DNA of 64,000 bases from Mercurialis annua. Lineage: Eukaryota; Streptophyta; Magnoliopsida; Malpighiales; Euphorbiaceae. The stretch's first letter is position 1, and the number at the start of each line of letters is the position of its first letter. The DNA is taken from positions 50,267,651 to 50,331,650 of the forward strand of contig NC_065571.1 of NCBI RefSeq assembly GCF_937616625.2, read 5' to 3'. Below, one piece after another: positions 24,040-38,666 of this stretch. Under the pieces are notes generated by a model that was not told where the DNA came from, ran no database searches, and saw only the letters and a program-made list of their open reading frames with translations. The position numbers and the translations under genes are program-made.

Positions 24040-24290
24040 CGTTGTTTTGGACTTGGGTAACGAATAGCATAAAGACGCGTGGGGCCCAAACTTTCCGTCC
24101 AAACATAGAGGAGCGTGGTAGAGTCTAATTGGTGAAAAGTATTATGATAGCGTCCACGACGGAACTCAGAGCCGGTCTCACTAAATTCTTTCTACTTAAG
24201 GCCTTAAAATGGGACACGCGTCAATTGGTTAACCATTCACACACTGTTACTCCGGATATTTCATTAATTTTGATCGGAGTTTCTTACCTT
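24040..24290. other. Relatively GC-rich island without an ORF
   Basis: Base composition rises (GACGCGTGGGGCCCAAAC, AGCCGGTCTCAC, GGGACACGCGTCAATTGG) within very AT-rich surroundings. No coding frame or hairpin precursor that I recognise. It could be a relic of a promoter or of a lost gene. Confidence 0.35.
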
Positions 24291-25889
24291 CTTTGATGCT
24301 CGCGTTGGTAACACTCTCTTCAGTTTTTAGTTTTTACTATTTTATTTAGCTTAATCATTGGAAAACACTTTATTTTTTGAACTTTTTATTTGTAGTCCGA
24401 AATTTTAAATTTTAGTCTATTTTTCTAATTTTAATTTCAATCATAATTATTTATTTAAATTGGAGTGGAATATATATAATATATCTTTCAAATTGCTTCA
24501 TATTTAAAATTATTAATAATAGAAGGGATATTAAAACGATATAAAGTTATATGAAAGACACATTAGAACTTTTTCCGCTTTAATTTAAATAAATGATTAT
24601 AACTAAAATTAAAAAAAATAAAAATAAAAATTGACTAAAATTAATGATTGTAAAAGTTTGAACCATGAACAAAAAATTTATAAAGATAAGATGTTTTGAA
24701 TGATTAAATATTTATATTCTTTTACTTGTTATTTTTCTTTTGCTACCACCACAGATATTTTATAACATAATTTTGATACAGAGAGTGGTGGAATTATAGT
24801 TAGGCCTGTACATCGGTCAGTTTCATCAAACCGAAAAAACCGAAATCGAAAATAGGCCAAAATTCAAAACCGAATCAGTTTTGAATTAGACCAAAAACTG
24901 AAATTGAACCGAACCAAAAAATTTGGTTCGATTCAGTTAAAAACCAATTTTTTAAATTTTTTTCTTCAATTTTTTAATATAAAAAATTAAAAAAATATTG
25001 ATTAATAATAATTTTACATATGTTATTTGTATATTTTATCTATTGTAATAAATTTATTAACTTATATATTACATATAATTAAAGAATAAATACTAAAAAA
25101 TATAAATAAACATATAAATTTTAATTTTTTCAAAGAAAAATAAAAAGAGAAAATAACAAGAAAACCATAAAAAGAGCTTCTATTTTCACACAACACTTTT
25201 TTTCTTATACAGTTTACTTCCTTACCTATTTTATTACAACCTTACAATTTTTCTCTAATTCTTTTCACCAGCACCATCTTTCTAGATACCCACACCTATA
25301 GTTAATTCTTTCTTCATCGTCATCTTTCCAAACCCACACCCATATAGTAAATCATGCTTAGCAGTGAAAAGAAAGAATTAAATCCTCATAATTTCTCCTA
25401 AATTTTTACTGCACCAACACTGTACAGATTCAAAAAAAAAAATAGTTAACATTTTAAAAAAAATCGGCTTTTGTTAACTCGGATTATTTCATCTAATGAT
25501 GAAGACCGTAAGAAAAAGATCAAGAATCATCTACTGATGATTTTATGGGAAGAAGACACTGGCGATGTGTCTGGCCGTTGTTACCGATGAAGGGATGAAC
25601 CGGTTGTTGCCGTTGAAAAAGTGGTTGCCGGTGAAGACTAAGACACGCAAGTTTAGCTAAGTTAGTACTGCAATTTAATGGATTCTAGTGGAACCCATTA
25701 ACAAAATTTGAAAATTAATAAAATTTTAGAGACAAAATAGTGTACGGAAACAAAAATATAGAACAAACTTCATATTTTCAGCTCTATTTTCTCTGAGTTT
25801 CAAGAAAAACTCCTTTGTGTTCGATTTTTAGCAAGCAAAAAATTAAACAGTGAAGGTCTGATCTCTTAGGCAGCTATGCTAAACAAATT

Positions 25890-27590
25890 GTAGTTTCGAT
25901 ACATATTTGGATACATATACGATACATCTCCGATACATAATTGATACATCTCTGATATATAATTTAGATCGTTCAGACATTTTTTTTTATTTTTTTATCG
26001 ATTTAATTAAATCTACCGAGTAATTCAATCGGTTTGTTATTATATTTTAAAAAATGTATACATCTCTGATACATCTCTGATACATATTTTATTGAATTCT
26101 AATCGACTATATTTAATTGTAATTCGAATATATTTTTAATACATCTCCGATACACAATTTATACATGACAGATACATATTTGATACATTGATCGAATGAA
26201 CTGACTAATTCGATTGGTTCGTTTTTATATTGAGAAAAACTTATAAACATATATGTAATAATACTAATTAAAATGAATTTTTCTAGTGCTTATTGATTTC
26301 TAATCGACTATATTTAATTGCAATTTGAATATATTATTAATACATCTCTAATACACAATTTATACATGATAGATACATATTTGATACATTAATTGAATTA
26401 ACTGACTAATTCGATTGATTCGTTTTTATATATAAGAAAACTTATAATTAGTATTATTATATTTATTGTTTTTTATATATATTTGATCGGTTTGTTTTCA
26501 TGATTTGACTGGAAGCCCAAGGTGGAAGAAAGGAAAAAAAGAGTATAAGTACAAAATATTCGATAAATATTTGATACATCTCCGATATATATTTAATGCA
26601 TCTCAGATGCATACGTGATACATTTTCGATATATAATAATACGTGATATTTATAAAAAAAATATTAAACATGATACATAATTCGATTGGTTCGTTTTTAT
26701 ATTTTAAAAAGCTTATAAACATATATGTAATAATACTAATTAAAATGAAATAATTATTTCATTTTAATTAGTATTATTATATTTATTGTTTTGTTTATAT
26801 TCGATCGGTTTGATTTCATGGTTTGACCGGAAGCCCAAGGTGAAAGAAAGGAAAAAAATGAGTAGAAATACAAAATATTCGATAAATATTTGGTACATAT
26901 CGGATACATATATGATACATATCTGATACATAATTTATACATATTTAAAAAGACTATTGTCAAATTACGTTGAAAATTGAAAAATTACCAAACATATAAT
27001 TTAATATATCGCTGATACATATATGATACATATTTAATACATCGCTGATACATTTCTGATTTGTCAAGTTCTATTTTCAAGGACTGCCATCGTTGGAGTA
27101 TTATTTATAGCGTGGATACATATCTGATATATTCAAATAAATCGTAAAAAATATATATAAAAACATGATAGACACATTTTTTTAAATGTATTTAATAGAT
27201 ACATCGCTGATACATAATTTATACACGATAGATATATTTTTAAATGTATTTAAATAGATACATGATAGATACATTTTTATTAAATTAATACATTTTTATT
27301 AAATTTACACACTATATATTTTTTACATATATTTGTTTGATACATCATTGATACATAATTATTTATTGTAGTTAATTAAACTAACTTTCTAATTTTTGTA
27401 AATATTACTTTGAATAATTTTGTGGATTTTTTTATATTTATAAATATACAGGAATAATAAAATACGATATATAATCAAAATATATTTTTAAAAGATAAAT
27501 AAAAAACTGTCAATTTTATTTTTTGGAGAATGTATCAATGATATCTCGGAGATGTATCGGAGATGTATCAGAGATGTATCGGATGATATT
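25890..27590. repeat. Dispersed GATACAT repeat field inside the hAT-like element
   Basis: Roughly 30 plus-strand copies of GATACAT, often paired as GATACATCTCTGATACATA or GATACATATTTGATACAT, spaced by about 10-12 bases. Three copies in the opposite orientation follow at about 27547-27580 (GATGTATCGGAGATGTATC). Around 26088-26290, 26290-26560 and 26680-26900 the same 150-200 bp sentence (TAATCGACTATATTTAATTG, GATTGGTTCGTTTTTATA, GGAAGCCCAAGGTG) recurs, so blocks were duplicated. Confidence 0.88.
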
Positions 27591-27631
27591 ACAAAACTGT
27601 GTCTATAATTTGTTGATGCTTGCGTGCTATT

Positions 27632-27690
27632 GGCTGACGCCCTGACGCGCTGACGCGCTATGACGCGCTCTGACGCGCTCTGACACGCCA
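27632..27690. repeat. TGACGCGC short tandem cluster
   Basis: Six or so near-repeats of CTGACGCGC / ATGACGCGCT within 60 bases, the only GC-rich patch in the hAT-like element. Confidence 0.85.
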
Positions 27691-28469
27691 ATCACATGTG
27701 CTAGCTGTTTTTATTCTTTTTTATTAAGATAATGTCATGTTTGCCATGTGTCACCTTTTTAATGGAATGGTGTTTGTTGTAAACTTTTGTGTTTTTGTGG
27801 TAGGAATGATAAATAATGGAATTAGGTGACAATGTATGAAATGTTGAGCCATTTTTGTGGTATTTTTGTGATATTCTCAAATAAAAATTATTTGTTATTC
27901 GGTTTTTTGGTCAGTTCGGTTTGCAAAAACCTAAAATCAAATTGAAAACCGAATATCAAATTTTAGGTAGACAAAAACCAAATCAAACCGTTTTTAACCA
28001 AAAAACCGAACCAATATTAAAACTTCGGTTCAGTTCGGTTTTTTGGTTCAATTTGATTTTTGCACACTCATAATTATAGTTCTTATGGAATTTTCCACAG
28101 CCGACAACTTAAAATTAACGTAGGTCCATTAGAAAGCTTTTTTTAAAGGAGAAAATATGTAATATTTTAAATAAAATTTTACTTTAATCATAAGATAGAT
28201 TCACCGTTGAATATAATTGTTAGTATTTTTTTTTAAAAATAAATCTGAAGTAATTGGCGAATAATATTTTATTTAAAATTATATAAATTATGGATTAAAG
28301 AGTATATATAGATTTCAAAAGCATGTGAACGATGATTTGAATTTTGAAATATAAATTAAATTAAAATAGTAATGCAAACTCAGGTAGGACTGTTTATAAA
28401 CAGTCTTTTTTTTATTGCACATCCGGTTTTTAGAATTTTGCCTTTATTAATCCGGATTTGACTTGCATC

Positions 28470-28600
28470 GCGCATTTGACATGGTGAGTAAGTCCGTCAG
28501 CAGAGATTTTTTGCATTCACAAGATTTAATGCCGAGATTTTACATAAATGATATCAATCCGCTTATCATCTGAACCAACTCCCAGTTGTTGCTCATAAAT
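28470..28600 (-). mobile_element. tRNA-derived SINE relic
   Basis: On the minus strand GGTTCAGATGATAAGCGG (A-box region), then ATCTCGGCATTAAATCTTGTG (decayed B-box region), then GAATGCAAAAAATCTCTGCTG. The order and wording match the better-preserved copy at 61570-61695. Confidence 0.55.
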
Positions 28601-28764
28601 AACCATTGACCCTGAAAATGCAAATGTCTCGCATAAAAGACAAAAGGAAATGTACCCTACTACATTCCTTTTTTCTACTATTGCTATTGACAGATCATTT
28701 TTAGATTAATTTGGATCTCTAGTTAGAACTATTTCAAAAATATGTGAATTTGTCAATTTATTTA

Positions 28765-29133
28765 GGATTAATTTCTAAAAATTCACGAACTTTACACAAA
28801 GTTTTATTTTAATTATGACTTTTAAAAATTATCATTTAAAGGCACGAACTTTCATTTTGTTTCAAATCTATCATTTCAGTGTATTTTTGTTGATTAAATT
28901 CTTCAATAATCCATTAATGAAAGACCCAAATTATAAATCGACATTAAATCTTATTATCTTTTAGTTATAGTATATAGGATTAGGAATTTTTGGTTCGATA
29001 AAATACACCGGATTTTACTTTGGCGATATATTTGAAACAAAATGAAAGTTCGTGCCTTTAAATGACAACTTTTAAAGTTCATGATTAAAATGAAACTTCG
29101 TGTAAAGTTCGTGATTTTTTTAGAAATTAACCC
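28765..29133. mobile_element. Mutator-type foldback MITE, 369 bp
   Basis: Ends GGATTAATTTCTAAAAA and TTTAGAAATTAACCC, with inverted arms of about 107 bp that include CACGAACTTTACAC and GGCACGAACTTTCATTTTG. Perfect 9-bp duplication ATTTATTTA at 28756-28764 and 29134-29142. No coding capacity. Confidence 0.87.
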
Positions 29134-29789
29134 ATTTATTTATACATTTTTACTGTTTTTTCAATAGTTTGCACGCTAACCTAGTTACAAATATATTTAC
29201 AGAAATACTATACTATATATAGAAAGCTTCAATTTATTTTAAATTATAATTCATATAGCCGCACTTTTCTCTTTCTTTTAATATTTTTCTTTCTGTCAAA
29301 ACTACTTTTTCCTTTCTTTTTTTCTTCCGTTCGTCTGCTTCTCTCGACTTTCTCTTCCCTTTGTCTACTTCCGCCGCACATCGCTTTTTTTTATTTAACC
29401 GTCTTAAACATAAAAGAGAACTTGGCTAGTTTGACCTTTATTTGTATTTTTTTTACTTTTTATATGTCGTCTATAAATATTATGTTCATATTTTTTATGT
29501 TCCATTTAAAAAGTTTATATTATATTTTGTTGTTATTTATAAAAAAAATTCCTTTTTATACCTTTTTTTCTAAAATTAATGAGTATATCATTTAAAACAT
29601 AGTTTATATAGGCAAAAATATATCTTTTCTTAAATAATAAGAACGAATATAGTTGCTTTTGTGCTACTAAATAAAATAATTTTAACATTGTCTAGAAAAA
29701 TTTTAAAAATAAATATTTTTGAATCAAATACGATAAATCTAATTTAAGTATAACTTATTTACTTCAAATATTCATATAAATATAAAATA
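29134..29789. other. Gene-free AT-rich interval
   Basis: Includes a CT-rich patch at 29270-29390. No supported feature. Confidence 0.35.
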
Positions 29790-30059
29790 AATACTCTCTT
29801 GGCCTCATTTTATTTTTTTTATGCGTTTTGTTGTCTCAAAAAGAATGTTATTTTCGTATTATTAGCACATATTTTATCTTATTTACCCTTGACGTTAATA
29901 AATTTTCTGAATAGGCTAATATATAAAATTCACAATTTATTTGACTATATTATATTTTAAGACAAAAATCAGGAATATAAAGAAAATTATCTACCTCATT
30001 TAATATATTTTTAATATGCGTGAAAATAAAAAGGTGACAAATAAATAAAACGGGGAATA
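29790..30059. mobile_element. Stowaway-like MITE relic
   Basis: The left end CTCTCTTGGCCTCATTTTATTT is the inverted match of the right end AAATAAAACGGGGAATA, a decayed form of the CTCCCTCCGT..ACGGAGGGAG termini of Tc1/mariner-type MITEs. Confidence 0.5.
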
Positions 30060-30130
30060 AAAATCAGATTTGATACCTCTTATTGAATGGAATACGAAGT
30101 TGTCACCACGAAAAAGAGAAGTGGAAGATA

Positions 30131-30718
30131 AGGCTATAAATGAACCGAGCTACTCATGAGCAGCTCGACATTCAATTCGATAAGAATTTGGTTCGTGTTC
30201 GTTCGTATTTTAAATAAACCAAACTTAAAATTGGTTTTATGTTTGTTTATTTAAACGAGCCGAACATGAACATAGTTATATTCGGCTCGTTTATGTTCAC
30301 GGATAGCTCGTATTAGAGCTCAGTTAACTGTTCGCGAACGTGTTTGCATATAATCTCGATTAAGGGTTAGAAAACTAGATTGTATATGAGATCGATAAAA
30401 ATTTCACGAACTGTCTCGTGTAGAAGCTCAATTTGGATAAATAGTATGAGTTTGAAAAGGTCATTAGTATTATTTGTAATTTGTTCAGATCATATTCATT
30501 CATTCATTCGTTTAATTGGTAACGAGTTAAGTTCGTGTGCGTTCGTTTAACTGCTGAACGAACGAACACAAGCTAAATGTGAACTGAATATAAATGCTAT
30601 AAATTTTAAATAAATCAAACATAATATTTTGTTTAAAATTCAAACAAACATTAATCCAATATACACGAGCCAATATAAATATCTCAAAATTTGATTCGCC
30701 TTGATTTATTTACAGCCC
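30131..30718. mobile_element. hAT-like MITE, about 590 bp
   Basis: The left end AGGCTATAAATGAACCGAGC pairs imperfectly with the right end TTGATTTATTTACAGCCC. The interior is rich in GTTCGTTCG / CGAACGAAC / CGAGCCGAACATGAAC motifs in both orientations. No clean 8-bp duplication was found. Confidence 0.6.
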
Positions 30719-30722
30719 AATA

Positions 30723-31330
30723 TGAGGAATGAAGACGTGATAACAATACAATTGAACCGACCTCAATAAGAGGCACTTCACAACCAAGTGTAAACAGATA
30801 ACCGAGCAGAGACAGGAATACTTTAAAAACCGAGAAAGACACATCCCGACCAAACAACCAACTAAATCTGAAGCAAGCCAACTCAGATAAAACAACCGAG
30901 ACTATGGCAAAGCCATCCTCGAATAAAACTGATCAAGACACCCAACTGATCACATCTCGGATTTACCGAACATAACCACTCTGATAATCAGGAGACAGCC
31001 TGAACAGAAAGTACCCTGACATTCTCTGCTCTCCCTGCACAGACAAAGAGAATTATGTTAAACTTGTTGGCCTAGACAAAGAGAAACAAAGAAACAATAT
31101 AAAAGGTTTAGAAAAAGTAGGTAAAAAGGTTAATTATCCTTTTCTCTCAACTCTTAATTCACTTTCACTTCTTATTCATTCTCTCACTAAAACACTTATT
31201 AATTTGACCGTTGGAGCAGTTTGCCGGAATCCCCTTCCGGCACCTTTCTAACGGTCGTATTGTGCCTTTCAGGTACAATTTTGGAGACACCACCGGACCA
31301 GACAGCCGCCGCCAATCCGCAAGTTATAAT
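30723..31330 (+). mobile_element. Solo LTR or LTR fragment of a Ty3-type element
   Basis: The order resembles the promoter and R/U5 half of plant Ty3 LTRs: a TATA-like CAATATAAAAGG near 31097, then CTTTCACTTCTTATTCATTCTCTCACTAAAAC, then TTGACCGTTGGAGCAGTTTGCCGG, CTTCCGGCACC and TAACGGTCG. No second LTR, primer site or coding region nearby. Boundaries are approximate. Confidence 0.5.
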
Positions 31331-32628
31331 ATTTTTTAAATTTCTATGGATCGGATTGATGATTATCTGATTTCTTTTTAAAAGAAACCGTAGCAAAAGA
31401 CAAAAAAATCAGACATTTCCTATATAATAACGCAGCCCTCTCTTTGCCGTCTGCCTGACGGCAGCTTAAAATTAATATTTCATTACAAAAATATTAAAAA
31501 GACAACCAGTGTAATAAACAACAATTAATTGGCAAAGTAAGTAGGTAGGGGACCATGCGTCTCGTAGCCGGACAGTTTGCCTTTCATACCATTTCTCTTC
31601 ACTGGGTCCCAAGTTTCTCTATTTCTTTACACTCTGGGTCCCACTAAGGGGGCCCCACAATAAACAGGTACGCATGATTAAGCCGGCGGCTGTCAGACAA
31701 GTCAAAAATTCTAAAAGATTGGTCCCCACTTTTTTTCGATTAGTCCACGTGTATGAATCTTATGAGCTTTATCCTTTGGCGCGTGCTCTTATTGTAAGGA
31801 CCACTTGTGGACCAGACGATCAATGAATGACGCGTGTCGTGGGGATGGTGTGCCAAGCGTGGCGGAGCGAGGAGCGACGTAAGTTATGGTCCCCCGACGC
31901 TTCTCCTTGTTTGCGATATTTGTTTCTTTTACACGCGTCGTAGATTTCATTTTTATTGTTTTACCTTCCCTTTTTGCTTTAATGGCGGATAATACCACAA
32001 CATCTCTCATTTTATTTTTATTAATATTCATTCCTGTCTATAATATTTATCGAATTTAATTTTAACACAAAAAATAAATAAATTATTAAAATGCTTAATT
32101 TTTCTTGAAATTTATTAACATTTATAATTACTATTTTTTATTTATATATTTATATTTTTTTAATAAATTAATAGAGGAGAGATTTGAAAAAATTCCAATT
32201 AATACTTTCGTTTATAGACTTTGAAAAAAAACACTTCTTTTGTCATATTTAAAAGAAAATATATATATTTCTACATATCTCATCTTAAGAGTTCATATCA
32301 TATTTTATGTGCTAATTTATATTTATATTTAATTATTGTTTTTATTCATTAATAATTTTAAATATAGATTAAATGAAATCCATTTTATAATAGATGTGAT
32401 TCCAACAATTAATGGAAATACAAAATAAAATATTCTTATGATCTATTAATTTTTGTTTCAATATACTTCCGTCCATTTTAAACGAAACGGAGAGAGTCTA
32501 AATATAAAAATTACTCTCTTAAAATAAGTATTAAATTTTTTATAAATTAATTTTTTTATCTATATGACTAATTTTTTTAATAACGTTTTTTACTTATCAT
32601 AAATTACCTGTCAAATTGAGTCAACAAA
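31331..32628. other. Gene-free interval with a GC-richer patch
   Basis: 31540-31900 is GC-richer (GGGGGCCCCACAATAAAC, TCCACGTGTATG, GACGCGTGTCGTGGGG) and resembles the patch at 24040-24290 in style. An 80-residue minus frame at 31789-32031 has no family resemblance. The rest is AT-rich, with a short TACTTCCGTCC..ACGGAGAGAGT inverted pair near 32465-32497. Confidence 0.4.
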
Positions 32629-32897
32629 ATACTCTTCCGTCTCAAATTGATAGGTACTATTTTTTATTTTTTTGTCCTAAATTATAGAAAATCATTTACT
32701 TAAATAAGAATCGTCATATACATCCTCGTTTATTATAGTGAACTTTTATTATAAATAAAATAAAAGGTACTATTAAAACATAACAATCAATACTATATTA
32801 AATGAGAATAAATGTGGTATTTTTGTATAAATTTAGTCGTTTTATCTAAATAATAATTTTTTTTAATATTTATATTATCCTAAAGATGGAAGAAGTA
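32629..32897. mobile_element. Stowaway-like MITE relic
   Basis: The left end ACTCTTCCGTCTCAAATTGAT and the right end AAAGATGGAAGAAGTA are imperfect inverted matches with TA at the borders. AT-rich, non-coding interior. Confidence 0.5.
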
Positions 32898-35223
32898 ATT
32901 TTTATTTGATTGTCTGAATAAAAAAACAACAATTGAATTGTTTTTATTTTGATTGATAACGTTAAAAATTTGTTTAAATCTTTTAATTCTCTTTTTTTTT
33001 TTGCTTTAATTTAAAAATAATTAATTAGCCAGGCCAAAGGAAAGGGACCTGGAAAGCACCCTCCAATGTTTAAGGATGATAATTCAGTAGTACTATGCTT
33101 TTCTCGACTTTCGAGACTACAATAGATAAAAGGAAAATAATATTCCGTTAGTGATATTTTAAACAAACAAAATGCTATTTAATCTAATATTTTTATTAAC
33201 TTAAATGTATCTTCTTATATGTCAGTATTTTATTTGTTTAATTTTCTTTTGAAAATAAAAATGTCAAAATCAATTTTAAATTTATCCACTATTTATTGAC
33301 ACGTTAAATATATTAAAAAAGGTGAATTAAAAAATAAAAATTATATAACATTGCTCCTTAAACAAATATATTAGCCAACAGATAAATCATATTATTTATT
33401 GTCTTTTTTATCAATATATTATATCTCAAAAGATGTATTTTTTTCGCCCAATTTAAAAAGAAACATATTCTTTATACATATAGATTATAAGGACAATAAT
33501 TATTATTAATTTTTTTATTTTATCTTTAATAATTATAGTTGTGTATGAAGTAGTAGACATTAATTAAAAAATAAATAAAGAGAATATTAGTGAGAATCCC
33601 TTATAAATAGCGCAAAAATCATGATATGATCATCTTATATGAGACATAAAAATTGAGATATGTCTAATTTCAAACGGAACGGAGAAATAAAAAGTAAATG
33701 ACTTTCTACTAACTTGTTAAAATTGTGGGGTTTTCTTTCCCATAAAATACATGATTTTTTAGATAATTTTATTATATTTGATTTTTTATTTAATCATTTG
33801 AATAAATAAGTCAATGTACTTTAAACTTAAAAAAACTTTTCTTATATTAATAATTTATTGTAAAACAACAATTAAATAAAAATAAAAAATATATTTTCTA
33901 TCTAACTTTTTACAAAACAGTTATTTCATTGTTTGTTCCTGAATTATTATTTTTACAAGTTTTATTCCTTCATCCCATAAAGAAAAAAAAAGTAATTTTA
34001 CATTATTTTGTTAGAAAATATCTTATATGCCTTTTTTATTTATTATATCCTTACTTTGAAAATGCTAACTTTTTTAATATAGTAAAATATAATTTTATTA
34101 TTAATTCTTCATATTAAAAAAAGTGATAATTAATGATGTTTAAAAGTATACTCTCATCGTTAATAACTGGAATCTCAATTTCAAAAAAATATAATAAATT
34201 GAGTCTCATAGGATCCACCCATTAAAGCAAACCCCAGAATTCGTCCAAACAAGCCATGGCCGAGTTCTAAGATATCTCACCCATTTAGATCAATCCAAGA
34301 GGATTTGCCCAAATCACAACAATCCAATAGGATTCGGTATTATTCCATTATCAGATCTGGTACGACTCGTTGAAGATCTAATTCCATATACGTTTCAATT
34401 ATGACAATGAAAAAAATTATAGAAGTCCAAGATCTCTTAAAATTTCAAAGAGATATTTTTCGATTTGAAATCGTATCCTTATTTAGAAATCACCTCTGAA
34501 TAGAACTCACTTTTCTATTCAAAGTCTTACTGAATAAGTATATTCTACAAGGTATTTCTATATTTTCACAATAACAAGAGTTGAGGTATGTCTACGCACA
34601 GACAAATTATAATTACGCATTAATACTTTCTTAAACTCAAATAATAACTTAGGCATTAGAGAGCTTATCGAACAAACACCGTCTAAACAACCATCTACCT
34701 TATTTTATAGGTTAAACATTTGTTGCGAAGACCTGATTCCATCATTAACTGATGTCGTTTTCAGTTTTGAATAGATTTCGTAATAAACGACATTTTAAGT
34801 GATTCAAAACATTCATTTATACCTAATATAATCAATTTGTATATAATTGAATTGAGTAATAACAACTTTTAAAATTTAATAGTCTCTTTGTTCTGAATTG
34901 ATAGGTCAATTTATTATTTTATGTAGGTTACTTTTTATTTTAGTTGACAATTTTAAAATTAAAAACCTTATATACTTCTAGTAAATATGCATAGTTATTC
35001 TCAGATAAATTAACACTCCATATTCTGACATTGATCAATGTCATTTTTAATGCTAATGTGAAATGCAACAATAAAACCGGGCATCAATATATTATTTGTA
35101 AATTTTAAGAATTAAGAAATTATAAAATATAAAAGTAAATAAAATAATAATTTACAATTAATTTATAAGTATATTTTTAATCATCGCATTTATTCATATA
35201 ACCAATTATTTGGGGATATAAGG
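32898..35223. other. Gene-free interval with possible LTR remnant
   Basis: AT-rich. At about 34200-34760 the wording changes (TAGGATCCACCCATTAAAG, TCTGGTACGACTCGTTGAAG, AACTTAGGCATTAGAGAGC) in a manner reminiscent of a decayed LTR, but no repeat partner exists in the window. A stretch ending AACGGAACGGAGAAATAAAAAG near 33690 may be one end of a further Stowaway MITE. Confidence 0.35.
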
Positions 35224-35633
35224 TGGGGGTGAGCATTCGGTCGGTTTGGTCAAAACCAAACCGACACCTCCTTAACCGAACTAAACATTCGACCGAATAG
35301 TTAAAACCGAACCGACCGGGTAATTTTTTATAATAAAAAATCAAACTGATTGAATAAGATAGAAAAAAATTCAAAACCGAAAACGACCGAATAGATCGTT
35401 TAATTTTATCGGTTTGGTCAAAAATTCAAAAAAAGAATAACCAAAAAACATCAGAATTTTTTAATACGACTGGTTCGGTTAATGTGAATAATTTAAAATT
35501 TAAACTAAATCGATAACTAAATTTTTTTATACAAAAATCAAATTGATTGAATTAACTATTTTAATTAAATCAAACCGATCAAAATTTATCGGTTCAAATA
35601 GTTAATTCGTTCGGATGGTTTTTTCCACTCCTA
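35224..35633. mobile_element. hAT-like MITE, 410 bp
   Basis: Begins TGGGGGTGAGCATTCGGTCGG and ends TTTTTTCCACTCCTA, matching the TAGGGGTGAGC-type hAT ends. Dense AACCGAAC / CGGTTTGGT motifs at both ends. Flanks ATATAAGG and ATAGAAGA agree at 6 of 8 positions, consistent with an old 8-bp duplication. Confidence 0.7.
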
Positions 35634-35901
35634 ATAGAAGAAGTACTATTTATTGCGAGTAATAGCGGCGTGTTACTCACGCTCTGATCTACTCCAACAG
35701 GCTTTTGTTGATCACCATCTGATCCATGAAGAACTGTGTAAAAAGTTACAGACAAAACTTTATATCTTGGTTTTACAAAAAGTAAAACATTGTTTATGGA
35801 CTACAATTATTAATTTCTAATATTGGCTCATCATTAGCATCCGACCTCGGAATTCTCCGATCCATAGGCAATCATCTTTATTTAATATGGAGTATTAATT
35901 A

Positions 35902-36185
35902 ATACTCTCTCCTATTTATAATATTTATCGCATTTATCCATTATATATAAATTAAAAAATTAATAAATATATTTTAATTTATATTATTTTTACTATATTA
36001 TCTATATTAATTACCACTAATTTTATATTTGACTAGTTTTTTTAACCTTAATACGTTATTTATTATTAGGGATAAATTTAAAAAATTGTAATTAATATTT
36101 TTTTTAAAATTCTAATATAACAAATATTATGAACAAAAAAAATTTCAAATACGATAAATATTATAGCCCGGAAGAAATAAAGTAT
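35902..36185. mobile_element. Stowaway-like MITE relic
   Basis: TACTCTCTCCTATTTATAAT at the left and ATTATAGCCCGGAAGAAATAAAGTA at the right are a decayed inverted pair. Interior AT-rich and non-coding. Confidence 0.45.
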
Positions 36186-36323
36186 TATCCATGTTAAAAT
36201 ATTTTACATCTTTATAGTAAATTAATTATTTATATTTATACTGTCCCATAGAATTATAAAATTTGATACTTTTAAGATTATTTCAAATAAAATTATCAAA
36301 TATTTTTTTATTATTATATGAGC

Positions 36324-38190
<1,867 letters not shown>

Positions 38191-38199
38191 TCAATACTT

Positions 38200-38666
38200 A
38201 GAAAAACTCGTCATTTTCACAAAGAACCGGCATTTTCCTTTCTTCATCGCCTGAAAATCTCACACTTTCTCTCACTAAAACCTTCTTCTCTCTCAAGGTC
38301 CCCACTCTCTCTCTCTTCTTCCTGATAATTTACATATAAACATCACCATCTTCTCCATATTTCTTTCTCTCTGCACCTTACTATATTTAATTATTTCTCT
38401 CTACTGTGTCTTCTCTTTTCACACTCCTCCACTATTTCATCTCCAGTAATTTATACTGCATCCAACAGTACCAATTTCATCTCTCTCTTTATTCACATAT
38501 AATATACAATCTCTGTCTATCATTTTCTTTAGCTTTCTTTTTACACAGTTGCACACACTTTTCAATCTATCCATCTCCATTTTTTTATAATCTTTCCTTT
38601 TCTTTCTTCGAATATATATATACACAGACATACAGAGAAGAAAAAAGCTTTTTTTGTTGAGAAAAA
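38200..38666 (+). promoter_or_regulatory. Probable KNOX 5' leader, CT-rich
   Basis: Pyrimidine-rich tract with repeated TTCTCTCT / CTCTCTCTC, a common feature of plant leaders near the transcription start. It contains several upstream ATGs, so upstream frames may affect translation. Start site not determinable. Confidence 0.45.

Larger units (their letters stand above)
24801..28072. mobile_element. Large non-autonomous hAT-like element, 3.27 kb
   Basis: Begins TAGGCCTGTACA and ends TGCACACTCATA, imperfect inverted termini of the plant hAT form (TAGGGGTGTGCA is the usual consensus I recall). Flanked by the exact 8-bp duplication ATTATAGT (24793-24800 and 28073-28080). Subterminal zones are dense in AACCGAA / TTCGGTT motifs in opposite orientation (24830-24960 and 27897-28060), typical of these elements. 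The inside holds no transposase frame but about 1.7 kb of GATACAT-type repeats, internal duplications near 26088-26900, and a small GC-rich TGACGCGC cluster. Confidence 0.83.

Noticed and set aside
31789..32031. 80-residue Lys-rich minus-strand frame
   Set aside because: Chance frame in a GC-richer non-coding patch.
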